From Kitasatospora humi (lineage in GTDB: Bacteria; Actinomycetota; Actinomycetes; Streptomycetales; Streptomycetaceae), in the NCBI RefSeq assembly GCF_020907985.1, contig NZ_JAJJPA010000001.1:248001-312000 (forward strand): a DNA stretch of 64,000 nt. The letters run 5' to 3'. Position 1 is the stretch's first letter, and each line of letters starts with the position of its first letter. Made by a program: the position numbers and the translations under genes. The notes under the pieces are model-generated. The model searched no databases and was not told the DNA's origin. It saw only the letters and a list, made by a program, of their open reading frames with translations. Below, piece by piece: positions 16,803 to 24,470 of this stretch.

Positions 16803-17957
16803 TCAATCGGCCGCGCTCTGCTGCGTGATCATGGCGACCAGCCCGGAGCGTCCGTGCTCCGCCAGCTCGCGCCGCTGGCGTTCGGCGCCGTTCCCCTCCC
16901 GCAGCGTGCGGTGGACCAGGGGGACCACCGCCCGCGTGTCCCCCAGTTCGGCCAGCACCGGTCGCAGGTGGTCGAGCATGCTCTCGACCAGGTCGCCGGC
17001 CGGGCGGGCGAGACCGGTGTCCGGGTCGTGCAAGGTGCCGGCCAAGCCGTACCGGGCGGCGTGCCACCCGGCCCCGTGCAGGCTCTCCGGCGTCCGGTCG
17101 GGCACCGGGTCTCCGTTGGCTTGCTCCCGCAGCTTGGTGAGGACCAGCGCCCGGACCAGGCCGGCCAGCATCACGGCCTCGTCGGCGCGGAGCTGGACGT
17201 CCATGGCGCGCAGTTCGATGGTCGGGAAGCGGGCCGACAGCCGGGCCTGCCAGTACAGCTGCCCGCGGTCCCGGATCAGGCCGGCGGCCAGCAGGTGGTC
17301 GATCCGGAGCTCGTAGTCCTGGGGATCCGCGAAGAGCGGCGGGATCCCGCTGATCGGCCAGCGGCCGAAAACCACGGTGCGCCAGCTCGCGAAGCCGCTG
17401 TCCGAGCCGCACCACAGGGGGGAGTTGGCGGACAGTGCGGTCAGCACGGGCAGCCAGCCGCGCAGGCGGTTGAGCACGGCCACGCCGGTGGTCGGGTCCG
17501 GGATGGCGACGTGCACGTGCATGCCGTTGATCAGCGCCTCGTCGGCGAGCCGGGAGACGTCCCGCCTGATCGAGTGGTATCGGGGCGTGTCCGTGATGGC
17601 CGGAGGGAGGGCCTCGGCGTACGGGGCGGTGCCGCAGGCGGCCAGCCGGCAGCCGGTCCCCTCCGCGGCCGCCGCCAGCGCGTGCCGCAGGCGCAGCAGG
17701 TGGCCGCCGACCTCGGACAGGTCCCGGCAGACCGGCGTGGCGATCTCCACCTGCGCTTGCAGCAGTTCGTGCTGGAGCTCGGCGTGCTCCACCGCCGGGT
17801 GGAGGCCGGCCGCCGCTCGCACCGCATCGACCCGGGGCACGGGCAGTCCTGTCTCCGGGTCGAGCAGCAGGTACTCCTCCTCGACTCCGAGAGTCGGGCG
17901 GTCGTCACCCCCGGAGACTGCCGCGTTGCCACGCGTGTTATCCGTTCCTGTGCCCAC
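16803..17957 (-). CDS. YbdK-type carboxylate-amine (glutamate-cysteine) ligase, copy 2
   Basis: A 384-residue paralogue of the ligase at 14475, with the same family blocks: TLGVEEEYLLLDPETG (about 22-37), LQAQVEIATPVCRDL, INGMHVHVAIPD, LSANSPLWCGSDSGFASWRTVVFGRWP and IELRAMDVQLRADEAVMLAG. The start is GTG 17955-17957 (MGTGTDNTRG). A GGGTAG -10 ends 9 nt upstream and there is no Shine-Dalgarno, as for copy 1. The two ligases bracket a YihY gene, all on the same strand and each with its own promoter. The substrates are unknown; a role in making a small thiol or amide in stress is inference. Confidence 0.9.
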   Translation of the reverse strand: MGTGTDNTRGNAAVSGGDDRPTLGVEEEYLLLDPETGLPVPRVDAVRAAAGLHPAVEHAELQHELLQAQVEIATPVCRDLSEVGGHLLRLRHALAAAAEGTGCRLAACGTAPYAEALPPAITDTPRYHSIRRDVSRLADEALINGMHVHVAIPDPTTGVAVLNRLRGWLPVLTALSANSPLWCGSDSGFASWRTVVFGRWPISGIPPLFADPQDYELRIDHLLAAGLIRDRGQLYWQARLSARFPTIELRAMDVQLRADEAVMLAGLVRALVLTKLREQANGDPVPDRTPESLHGAGWHAARYGLAGTLHDPDTGLARPAGDLVESMLDHLRPVLAELGDTRAVVPLVHRTLREGNGAERQRRELAEHGRSGLVAMITQQSAAD

Positions 17958-17966
17958 TCGGTGCGG

Positions 17967-17991
17967 CTACCCCCGTGCGTCGCGGCCATGC
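17967..17991 (-). promoter_or_regulatory. Sigma-B-type promoter of ligase copy 2 (GCAT-N15-GGGTAG)
   Basis: GCAT is the complement of 17988-17991 and GGGTAG the complement of 17967-17972. The GTG start is 9 nt downstream. Confidence 0.6.
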
Positions 17992-18247
17992 ACCAGCGGT
18001 GGGGGCCCGGTTCGGGGGGCGCTGCGGAACCGGTCGCGGTCCTGGGCGCCCGGCGAGCAGGGGCCGCTCCGGACTCCGCGATGTTCTCGATCGTGGCGGA
18101 GGAGCGGGCTGCCTGCCTGCCGGGCGGGGTTGGAGGCGCGCCTGAGCCGGATCCGGGGCGCTGAGCCGGGGGCGAGGAGGGAAGGTGGTCGATGGGCGCG
18201 CCGGCCTCGCCCGTGCTCCCCTCGTCGCCGGGCCGGGCAGCCGGCCG

Positions 18248-19027
18248 TCAGACGTCCTTCCTGGGACGGTCGAGGCGCTTGCCGTCGACGAACAGGTCGA
18301 CGCGCTCGTTGTAGAAGGCGATCAGGCCGGCGATCGGCTGCACCTCGCGGGTCGGGAAGTCGTAGCACCAGGCGAGGTCGGGGTGCAGCCGGTTGCCGAT
18401 CCGGGCGGACCAGTAGCCGCTGGTGGTGCCCTTGTAGGGGCACGAGGTCACGGTGTCGCTCGGCACGAGTTTCGTGAAGTCGACGTCGGTGCGGTTGAGG
18501 TAGTACCGGGTCGGCAGCCCGGTCTCGAAGAGCAGCACCGGCGACGAGGACTCGGCCAGCACCGTGCCGTCGCGCTCCACCCGCACCCTGCGCGTGGAGC
18601 GCAGCGCGTCCACCCGCACATAGGGGTTGCGAGGGTGCACGAAGACCTGCTCGTCCTCCTCGTACCAGGCGTCCAGCGCCGCCCACTCGAACCGCACGGT
18701 GCCGCTGAGCCCCGGGACCGGCGACTCGGTCAACACCCGCGCGGCCCGCGGCCGCACCGTCTCGCCCACGCGCAGCCCGAACCACCGCGCCGTCCCACGC
18801 GAGGTCTCCTCGACCGCGGCTTCCTCGTCCGGCACCAGCAACTCCGCGCGCACATCGTCCAACGGCACGTGGAACTGCGGAAAGTACGGCTTCTCCCACA
18901 CGTAGCGCGCCCGCACGGTGTCGAACACCGTCTCACCGCCCAGCAGCGCGCGGACCCGCCTGGGCACCGCCTCGACGTGGTTGACCGGCATGGTCACCGG
19001 GGGCAGATCCAGCTGGTCGTCCATCAC
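18248..19027 (-). CDS. DUF427 domain protein (two domains)
   Basis: A 259-residue protein of the DUF427 family, function unknown. Two related halves are visible: the first around RVRALLGGETVFDTVRARYVWEKPYFPQFHVPLDDVR, the second around RVRVERDGTVLAESSSPVLLFETGLPTRYYLNRTDVDFTKL, ending with the diagnostic TSCPYKGTTSGYWS and NERVDLFVDG. GTG 19025-19027 is favoured over the adjacent ATG 19022-19024 because AGGAGG is 7 nt from the GTG. Confidence 0.9.
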   Translation of the reverse strand: MMDDQLDLPPVTMPVNHVEAVPRRVRALLGGETVFDTVRARYVWEKPYFPQFHVPLDDVRAELLVPDEEAAVEETSRGTARWFGLRVGETVRPRAARVLTESPVPGLSGTVRFEWAALDAWYEEDEQVFVHPRNPYVRVDALRSTRRVRVERDGTVLAESSSPVLLFETGLPTRYYLNRTDVDFTKLVPSDTVTSCPYKGTTSGYWSARIGNRLHPDLAWCYDFPTREVQPIAGLIAFYNERVDLFVDGKRLDRPRKDV

Positions 19028-19107
19028 AGTCCCGCCTCCTCATCGTGGGGGTGCGGCCCCGCACGGCCGGGTGCCCCGATCAGCAGTCAACCACGCCGCC
19101 GCGTCCC

Positions 19108-19156
19108 GGGCCGGTGGGACGGTGCCCTCCGGGTCGGCGCGTCGTCCCACCGGCCC
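19108..19156 (-). terminator. 14-bp stem terminator after the LAFTG protein gene
   Basis: A perfect 14-bp stem (19108-19121 with 19143-19156) and a 21-nt loop, just downstream of the leftward gene ending at 19196. Confidence 0.65.
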
Positions 19157-19195
19157 CGCCTCGGATCCGCTGACTCCGGCTGCGGTGTCAGGCCG

Positions 19196-20008
19196 TCAGC
19201 GGCGCCTGGCCTGACGGCGGACGACGACCGTGGTCGCGGCACCGGCGACCAGCAGCGCCGCGCCGATGGCGGCGGTGGCGGCGAGCCGGTCGCCGTCGCT
19301 GCCGGTGAACGCCAGCACCGGGCCGGCCCCGGGACTCGGGTGCGCCGGGCCGGCCGGGGCGGGGGAGGCGGGGCTCGGCGGCGCGGAGGTGCCGGCCGGG
19401 CCGGCCGGGGCGGCCGGGGCGGGGCTCGGCGGGGCGGACGGGGTGGCCGGCCCCGACGGAGATGCCCCCGGGCTCGTCGGGCTGGGGGAGGGCTTGGGCG
19501 CGCAGGCCGTGCCGCCGTTCCAGGAGGAGATCACCAGGCCGGAGAACGGGTCGTCCGGGTAGTGCGGCATGGGGTGGTCGCTGTCGCTGCCGTCGTACTT
19601 CTCGCCGTCTCCGTAGAGCGCGATCTCGCCGTAGCACGGGGGCAGGTGGGCGCCGACGTCGAGCGTTCCCCGGTAGTCGCCGCGGTTGAGCGTCACGGTC
19701 GCCCAGCCCAGGAAGGTCTGGGTCCCGGACGTGGCCCAGGTCGCCCCCTGCGTCGAGTACGAGGCCAGCGAGACGTGGTAGTCGCAGCCGGCGGACGGAT
19801 TGCCGGCCAGCCGGACCTGCACGGTGCCGGACTCGCTCGGCATGGTGGGGCTGTTCGTCCAGTGGGCGCCGCCGTCGAGGGAGTACTGGACCGGGGCTCG
19901 GCCGCAGTCCGGGTCCGCGTGGGCGGCCGGCGCGGTGACGACGGTGGTGCCGGCGGCGATGCCGAAGGCGATGAGGGCGGGCAGGCGGCGGCGGAGGGGC
20001 TGGTGCAC
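19196..20008 (-). CDS. Secreted cell-wall protein with LAFTG sortase signal
   Basis: A 270-residue surface protein. It has an N-terminal signal peptide (LIAFGIAAGTTVVTAPAAHA, about 12-31), a Cys-containing globular domain (about 32-168), a long Pro/Ser/Ala/Gly wall-spanning linker (about 170-232), then LAFTG followed by a hydrophobic helix and RRQARRR. LAxTG is the sorting motif of class E sortases in streptomycetes, so covalent attachment to peptidoglycan is likely. The globular domain is not recognised. Start GTG 20006-20008 with AGGAG upstream. It lies 48 bp behind the MMPL exporter and may be co-transcribed with it. Confidence 0.82.
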   Translation of the reverse strand: MHQPLRRRLPALIAFGIAAGTTVVTAPAAHADPDCGRAPVQYSLDGGAHWTNSPTMPSESGTVQVRLAGNPSAGCDYHVSLASYSTQGATWATSGTQTFLGWATVTLNRGDYRGTLDVGAHLPPCYGEIALYGDGEKYDGSDSDHPMPHYPDDPFSGLVISSWNGGTACAPKPSPSPTSPGASPSGPATPSAPPSPAPAAPAGPAGTSAPPSPASPAPAGPAHPSPGAGPVLAFTGSDGDRLAATAAIGAALLVAGAATTVVVRRQARRR

Positions 20009-20056
20009 GAGGAGCGCTCCTGGTTGACGGGTCGTACTGGGTGAGGAGTGGAGGGG

Positions 20057-22282
20057 TCAGGTCTGGCCGGTCGGCAGCGGGAAGTCCGCCTCCGTCGCCC
20101 CGGCGGTGTCCGCCGCCGTGCGGTCGTCGTGCGGGGACGGCTGCCCGTCGCCTTCGATGTCGAGGTGCGGGAGGATCTGGTCGAGCCGGCGTGGCAGCCA
20201 CCAGTTGCCGTTGCCGAGCAGGGCCATGGTCGCGGGCACCAGGATGCCGCGCACGACGGTCGCGTCGAGCATGACGGCGCCGGCCAGGCCGATGCCGAAC
20301 ATCTTCACCACGGGGTCGTCGTTCAGCAGGTAGCTGAGGAAGACGCTGACCATGATCAGTGCGGCTGAGGTGATGATCCGTCCGGTCCGGCCGAGGCCGG
20401 TGACCACGGCCTGCCGGTTGTCGCCGTGCTGGAGGTACGACTCGCGGATGGCGCTGAGCAGGAACACCTCGTAGTCCATGGACAGGCCGAAGAGCACGGC
20501 GAACATGAGCAGCGGGACGTAGCCCGGGATGGGGACGGCGCCGTGCAGCCCGATCAGGTGCGCGCCATGGCCTCGTTGGAAGACGGCCGTCAGGATCCCG
20601 TAGGAGGCGCCGACGGCCAGCAGGTTCATCAGGGCCGCCTTGGCCGCCACCAGCGGGGAGCGGAAGGCGAGCAGCAGGAGCAGGGCCGCGACCGTGAGCA
20701 CGAACCCGATGATCAGCGGCATGCGCGAGGCGATCCGGTCGTTGAGGTCGGCCTGCGCCGCCGGGACCCCGCCGACGTGCAGGACCTGCCCGCTGCCCGC
20801 GGTGGCGGTGGGCAGGGTGGTGGCGCGGAGCCGGTGCACCAGGGCGGTGGTGGCCGGGTCGGAGGGTGCGGTGGTGGGGAACACCTGCCAGCGGGCGTGC
20901 CGGCCGTCCGAGGCGAGTTGCGCGGGGCTGACCGAGGCCACTCCCTGGCTCTGCCGCAGTGCGCTGGTGAGGGAGGTGAGGCGTGGGTCGGTGGGGCCGG
21001 TGGCCGGCGTCGGCAGGGTGTCGGTGACCTGGAGCGGGCCGTTGACGCCGGGCCCGAACGCGTCGGCCAGCTGGGTGTAGGCGGTGCGGCTGTCGGTGCC
21101 GGCGGCGTTGGCGCCGGCGTCGATCTGGCCGAACGCCAGCCGCGCGGCGGGCAGGGCGAGCAGGGCCAGCAGGGCGAGGGCCGCCGCGAGCGCTCGCCAG
21201 GGCCGGGCCGTGACGGCCCGTGCGATCGCGGCCCAGCCGCGCGGCCGGTCGGTGGCGGCGCCCGGCGTCCGGTCCGCTCCCAGCCGGTGGCCGAGCAGGG
21301 CGAGGGCGGCGGGCAGCAGGGTCAGGTTCACCGCCATCGCGACCAGGACGGCGATCGCCGGTGCCAGGGCCAGGGCGTACAGCAGGGGCAGCTGCCCCAG
21401 GCAGAGTCCGGTGAGGGCGGCGACGATGGAGCTGCCCGCGAAGGCCACGGCCTTGCCGGAGCCGGCGGTCGTGCGGGCTGCGGCCTCCTCGACCGGGACG
21501 CCGGCGGCCCGCAGCTCGCGGAACCGGGTCAGGCAGAAGAGGGTGTAGTCGATGCCGACGCCCAGGCCGATCATGGCGGCGAGGGTCTGCCCGGCGGACG
21601 GTATGTCCATCAGGTGGCCGATCAGTCCGATCGCGGGCAGCGTGATGCCGAGCCCGATCCCCCCGGCGAGCAGCGGCAGTCCCGCCGCCACGAGGTTGCG
21701 GAAGGCGATCAGGAGGACGATCAGCGCCGCGGCCAGGCCGATGACCTCGCTGTAGTCGGTCGACTGCTGGTCCGCGGCGGTCGCCAGGTTGCCGCCCGGG
21801 GTGACCTGGAGGCCCGCCGCGGTGGCGGGTGCCGCCGCCGCGACGATGGCCGAGGTGGTGCCGGCGGTGATGTCGCGGGCCGACATGTCGAGGGTGATCG
21901 AGAGGTAGCCGGTGTGGCCGTCGGCGCTGAGCGCGGACTGGTCGCCCTGGTCCAGGAAGCTGGTGACGCCGACCACGTGCGGCACCCGGGCGACGGCCTG
22001 CGCGGTCTGCTCGACCGCGGTGCGCTGGGCGCCGGCGTCCAGCCGGGCCGCGGTCGGCGCGGTGTGCAGGACCAGCGGCTGCTGGCCGGAGGGGGAGCCG
22101 GGGAAGGCGCTGTCGCCGGTGTCCTTCGCCGCCTGGCTGTCGCTGCCGGGCAGGACGACGGCCTCGCTGGTGACCTGGCCGTAGTGGAGGACGGCGGTGA
22201 GCGCGGCGGCGAGCAGGAGCAGCCAGGCGGCCGCGACCCGCTTGGGTCTGCGGGCGCACCAGCGCCCCACGGTGATGAACAT
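20057..22282 (-). CDS. MMPL family RND-type transporter
   Basis: A 741-residue MMPL/RND permease, a proton-driven exporter of lipids or hydrophobic compounds. Two homologous halves are seen, each with a periplasmic loop followed by a helix bundle. First half: VLPGSDSQAAKDTGDSAFPGSP, then GLGITLPAIGLIGHLMDIPSAGQTLAAMIGLGVGIDYTLFCLTRFRE. Second half: LLMFAVLFGLSMDYEVFLLSAIRESY and LDATVVRGILVPATMALLGNGNWWLP. The GxGxDY/MDYEVF membrane motifs are intact. ATG 22280-22282 was chosen (MFITVGRWCARRPK). It is divergent from a TetR gene, with two operator-like palindromes between them, so probably repressed by it. Confidence 0.92.
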   Translation of the reverse strand: MFITVGRWCARRPKRVAAAWLLLLAAALTAVLHYGQVTSEAVVLPGSDSQAAKDTGDSAFPGSPSGQQPLVLHTAPTAARLDAGAQRTAVEQTAQAVARVPHVVGVTSFLDQGDQSALSADGHTGYLSITLDMSARDITAGTTSAIVAAAAPATAAGLQVTPGGNLATAADQQSTDYSEVIGLAAALIVLLIAFRNLVAAGLPLLAGGIGLGITLPAIGLIGHLMDIPSAGQTLAAMIGLGVGIDYTLFCLTRFRELRAAGVPVEEAAARTTAGSGKAVAFAGSSIVAALTGLCLGQLPLLYALALAPAIAVLVAMAVNLTLLPAALALLGHRLGADRTPGAATDRPRGWAAIARAVTARPWRALAAALALLALLALPAARLAFGQIDAGANAAGTDSRTAYTQLADAFGPGVNGPLQVTDTLPTPATGPTDPRLTSLTSALRQSQGVASVSPAQLASDGRHARWQVFPTTAPSDPATTALVHRLRATTLPTATAGSGQVLHVGGVPAAQADLNDRIASRMPLIIGFVLTVAALLLLLAFRSPLVAAKAALMNLLAVGASYGILTAVFQRGHGAHLIGLHGAVPIPGYVPLLMFAVLFGLSMDYEVFLLSAIRESYLQHGDNRQAVVTGLGRTGRIITSAALIMVSVFLSYLLNDDPVVKMFGIGLAGAVMLDATVVRGILVPATMALLGNGNWWLPRRLDQILPHLDIEGDGQPSPHDDRTAADTAGATEADFPLPTGQT

Positions 22283-22352
22283 CGGCCTGCGGCCCCTTCG
22301 GATGCGAATTGGTGGAGGGAGCGGGTGGGCCCGGTGCTGAAGGGCCAACTAA

Positions 22353-22369
22353 TTGCACTATGAGTGCAG
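22353..22369. promoter_or_regulatory. TetR-type operator 1
   Basis: TTGCAC-N5-GTGCAG, near-palindromic. Its centre is 25 bp from that of operator 2, in the MMPL/TetR divergent gap. Confidence 0.75.
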
Positions 22370-22377
22370 CGCTAGAC

Positions 22378-22394
22378 TTGCACCGAGAGTGCAA
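22378..22394. promoter_or_regulatory. TetR-type operator 2
   Basis: TTGCAC-CGAGA-GTGCAA, a perfect 6-5-6 inverted repeat that shares both half-sites and the GAGTGCA core with operator 1. Confidence 0.78.
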
Positions 22395-22424
22395 CGATGT
22401 CAATTCGCGAGGGAGGTAGGGCCG

Positions 22425-24011
22425 ATGCGCCGCAATGCGTCATCCGCACCCGGGCCCGGCCACACGGTCGACGGCCGCACCGAACGCGGTCGGCAGACCC
22501 GCGAGCGGATCGCCGACGCCATGCTCGCCCTGCTGGAGGAGGGGGAGACCAAGTTCGCCGCGGAGCGGATCGCCGAGCGCGCCGGAGTATCCCGCCGGCT
22601 GGTCTTCCACCACTTCGATGACATGGCCCAGCTGGCCGACGCCGCGGTTACTCGCAGGCTCGACCAACTGGCGTCACAGGTACGGCCGTTGCCGACCGAG
22701 GGGCGGCTGGCGGAGCGGGCGGCGGCACTGACCGAGCAGCGCGCGCGACTGCTGGAGTGGATCACCCCGACCAGGGTCGCGATCGCCCGGCTGGAGAACC
22801 CCTCCGAGCGGGTCCAGCAGGCCGTGCGGCAGATGATGGAGTTCGGGCGGCTGCGGCTGGCCGAGGTCTTCGCCACCGAACTCGACCGCCTGCCCGAGGG
22901 CCACCGCACCGACCTGCTCAACGGCCTTGACGCCGTGACGACCTGGAGCGCCTGGCACCACTGGCGGACGATGGGCCTGACTCCCGAGGACGCTCGCCGC
23001 ACGATGGAGGCCACCGTGCTGACCCTGCTCCGGTCGGTGGACGAAGCGGAGCGCACCGCGGTCGGCGAGTTCAGAAACGGGCAGCCCGGGTACGCGCCCT
23101 TCCGAACGCTTCCGTCACTCGCACCGACGCCGGCACCGACACTCGCACCGAAAGGAGTTCGTCGTGGGACGAACGGTCGTGGTCACCGGGGCTACCGGCG
23201 GCATCGGTCGCGCGGTCGCGCGGGAGTTCGCCCGGCGCGGGGACCGGGTGGCCCTGCTCGCCCGGGGCAGCCGGGGCCTGGAGGCAGCCGCACGGGAGGT
23301 GACGGAACTCGGCGGCACGCCCCTTCCGCTGCAGGTCGACGTCGCCGACTCCGAGGCCGTGGAACGGGCGGCCGACACGGTCGAGCGGTCCTTCGGGCCG
23401 ATCGAGGTCTGGGTCAACGTCGCCTTCAGCTCCGTCTTCGCGCCGTTCGCGCAGATCGGGCCGGAGGAATTCCGGCGGGTCACGGAGGTCACCTACCTCG
23501 GCTACGTTTACGGCACGATGGCCGCGCTGCACCGGATGACCGCGCGGAACCGAGGGACCGTGGTCCAGGTGGGATCGGCGCTCGGCGAACGGTCCATTCC
23601 CCTGCAGTCCGCCTACTGCGGCGCCAAGCACGCGGTCAACGGCTTCACCTCCTCCGTGCGCACCGAGCTCATGCACGAGGGCAGCGCCGTACGGATCACC
23701 GTGGTCCAGATGCCGGCGGTCAACACCCCGCAGTTCTCCTGGGTGCTGTCGCGGCTGCCCCGGCATCCGCAACCGGTGCCGCCGATCTACCAGCCGGAGG
23801 TCGCCGCCGCGGCCGTGGTCCACGCCGCCGCCCACCCGCGGCGCAAGCAGTACTACGTGGGCGCCTCCACCTGGGCGACCATCTGGGCCAACAAGTTCGC
23901 TCCGGCCCTGCTGGACCGCTACCTGGCACGCACCGGCTACGACTCGCAGCAGACCGGCACCCAGGGCGCACCCGCCGGCGACGGCAACCTGTGGCGGCCC
24001 GAGGACGGTGA
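22425..24011 (+). CDS. TetR family regulator with no stop codon before the next gene
   Basis: The TetR homology runs from ATG 22425 to about 23090. It has a helix-turn-helix (RERIADAMLALLEEGETKFAAERIAERAGVSRRLVFHHFDDMAQLADA, about 27-75, cited as its family landmark) and a C-terminal helical domain ending near ATVLTLLRSVDEAERTAVGEFRNGQPGYAPF. GGGAGG precedes the start. The frame then has no stop until 24009-24011, running about 280 codons out of frame through the SDR gene at 23164. A normal member would be about 220-240 residues. Either the stop codon was lost or there is an indel near 23090-23160. It probably represses the divergent MMPL gene through the twin operators. Confidence 0.75.
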   Translation: MRRNASSAPGPGHTVDGRTERGRQTRERIADAMLALLEEGETKFAAERIAERAGVSRRLVFHHFDDMAQLADAAVTRRLDQLASQVRPLPTEGRLAERAAALTEQRARLLEWITPTRVAIARLENPSERVQQAVRQMMEFGRLRLAEVFATELDRLPEGHRTDLLNGLDAVTTWSAWHHWRTMGLTPEDARRTMEATVLTLLRSVDEAERTAVGEFRNGQPGYAPFRTLPSLAPTPAPTLAPKGVRRGTNGRGHRGYRRHRSRGRAGVRPARGPGGPARPGQPGPGGSRTGGDGTRRHAPSAAGRRRRLRGRGTGGRHGRAVLRADRGLGQRRLQLRLRAVRADRAGGIPAGHGGHLPRLRLRHDGRAAPDDRAEPRDRGPGGIGARRTVHSPAVRLLRRQARGQRLHLLRAHRAHARGQRRTDHRGPDAGGQHPAVLLGAVAAAPASATGAADLPAGGRRRGRGPRRRPPAAQAVLRGRLHLGDHLGQQVRSGPAGPLPGTHRLRLAADRHPGRTRRRRQPVAARGR

Positions 24012-24192
24012 CGACGGCCACGACTACGGCGCCCACGGCCTGTTCGACGACCAGGCCCACGGCAGGTCGTTCCAGGCCGCGCTCTCGCGCCACCCGTTCC
24101 GCGCAGCCGTCCCTGCTGCTGTCGGGGCAGTGGTCGGAATCCGGGCGGTGGCGAAACTCCGGCGGCGCTGGTCCTGCGCGGGTCATGGGTGA
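23164..24192 (+). CDS. SDR family oxidoreductase
   Basis: A 342-residue classical SDR with a C-terminal extension. Seen: VVVTGATGGIGRAVAREFARRGDRV (TGATGGIG about 8-15), VDVADSEAVERA, catalytic Ser in VVQVGSALGERS, Tyr-x3-Lys in SAYCGAKHAVNGF (about 150-154), and a tail with a possible single helix (AAVPAAVGAVVGIRAVAKL). The GTG start has AAAGGAG 8 nt upstream. Relatives often sit with membrane lipid or stress genes. The substrate is unknown. The preceding TetR frame overlaps it, so translation may be coupled. Confidence 0.9.
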   Translation: MGRTVVVTGATGGIGRAVAREFARRGDRVALLARGSRGLEAAAREVTELGGTPLPLQVDVADSEAVERAADTVERSFGPIEVWVNVAFSSVFAPFAQIGPEEFRRVTEVTYLGYVYGTMAALHRMTARNRGTVVQVGSALGERSIPLQSAYCGAKHAVNGFTSSVRTELMHEGSAVRITVVQMPAVNTPQFSWVLSRLPRHPQPVPPIYQPEVAAAAVVHAAAHPRRKQYYVGASTWATIWANKFAPALLDRYLARTGYDSQQTGTQGAPAGDGNLWRPEDGDDGHDYGAHGLFDDQAHGRSFQAALSRHPFRAAVPAAVGAVVGIRAVAKLRRRWSCAGHG

Positions 24193-24433
24193 AGAAGCCC
24201 ACGAAGCAGTTCGCGATGTGACGGGCCGTCAGGTACGGTTGCCGGGCCCGTGGGTGCGGAACCGTTCCGTTCAGCCCATTCGGCCTCCGGACCCGGACCG
24301 GGTCGGCCCGGACCCGGTCGGCCCGGGCCCGGGCGCAGGGCTCCCCGCCGCGGGCCGAGGGTGCCGTCATGCGGCCGCCAGGAACAGGGCTGCGCGTGCC
24401 CGGGCCCGCGCGTGGGTCAAAAGGGTCCGCGTT

Positions 24434-24449
24434 CGGGCCGAAAGGCCCG
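24434..24449. terminator. Hairpin with GAAA tetraloop between convergent genes
   Basis: CGGGCC-GAAA-GGCCCG, a 6-bp stem closed by a GNRA loop. The 278-bp gap 24193-24470 also holds short GGACCCGG-type repeats and no gene I can support. Confidence 0.5.
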
Positions 24450-24470
24450 CGCGTGGGCCGAAAGAGCGAG

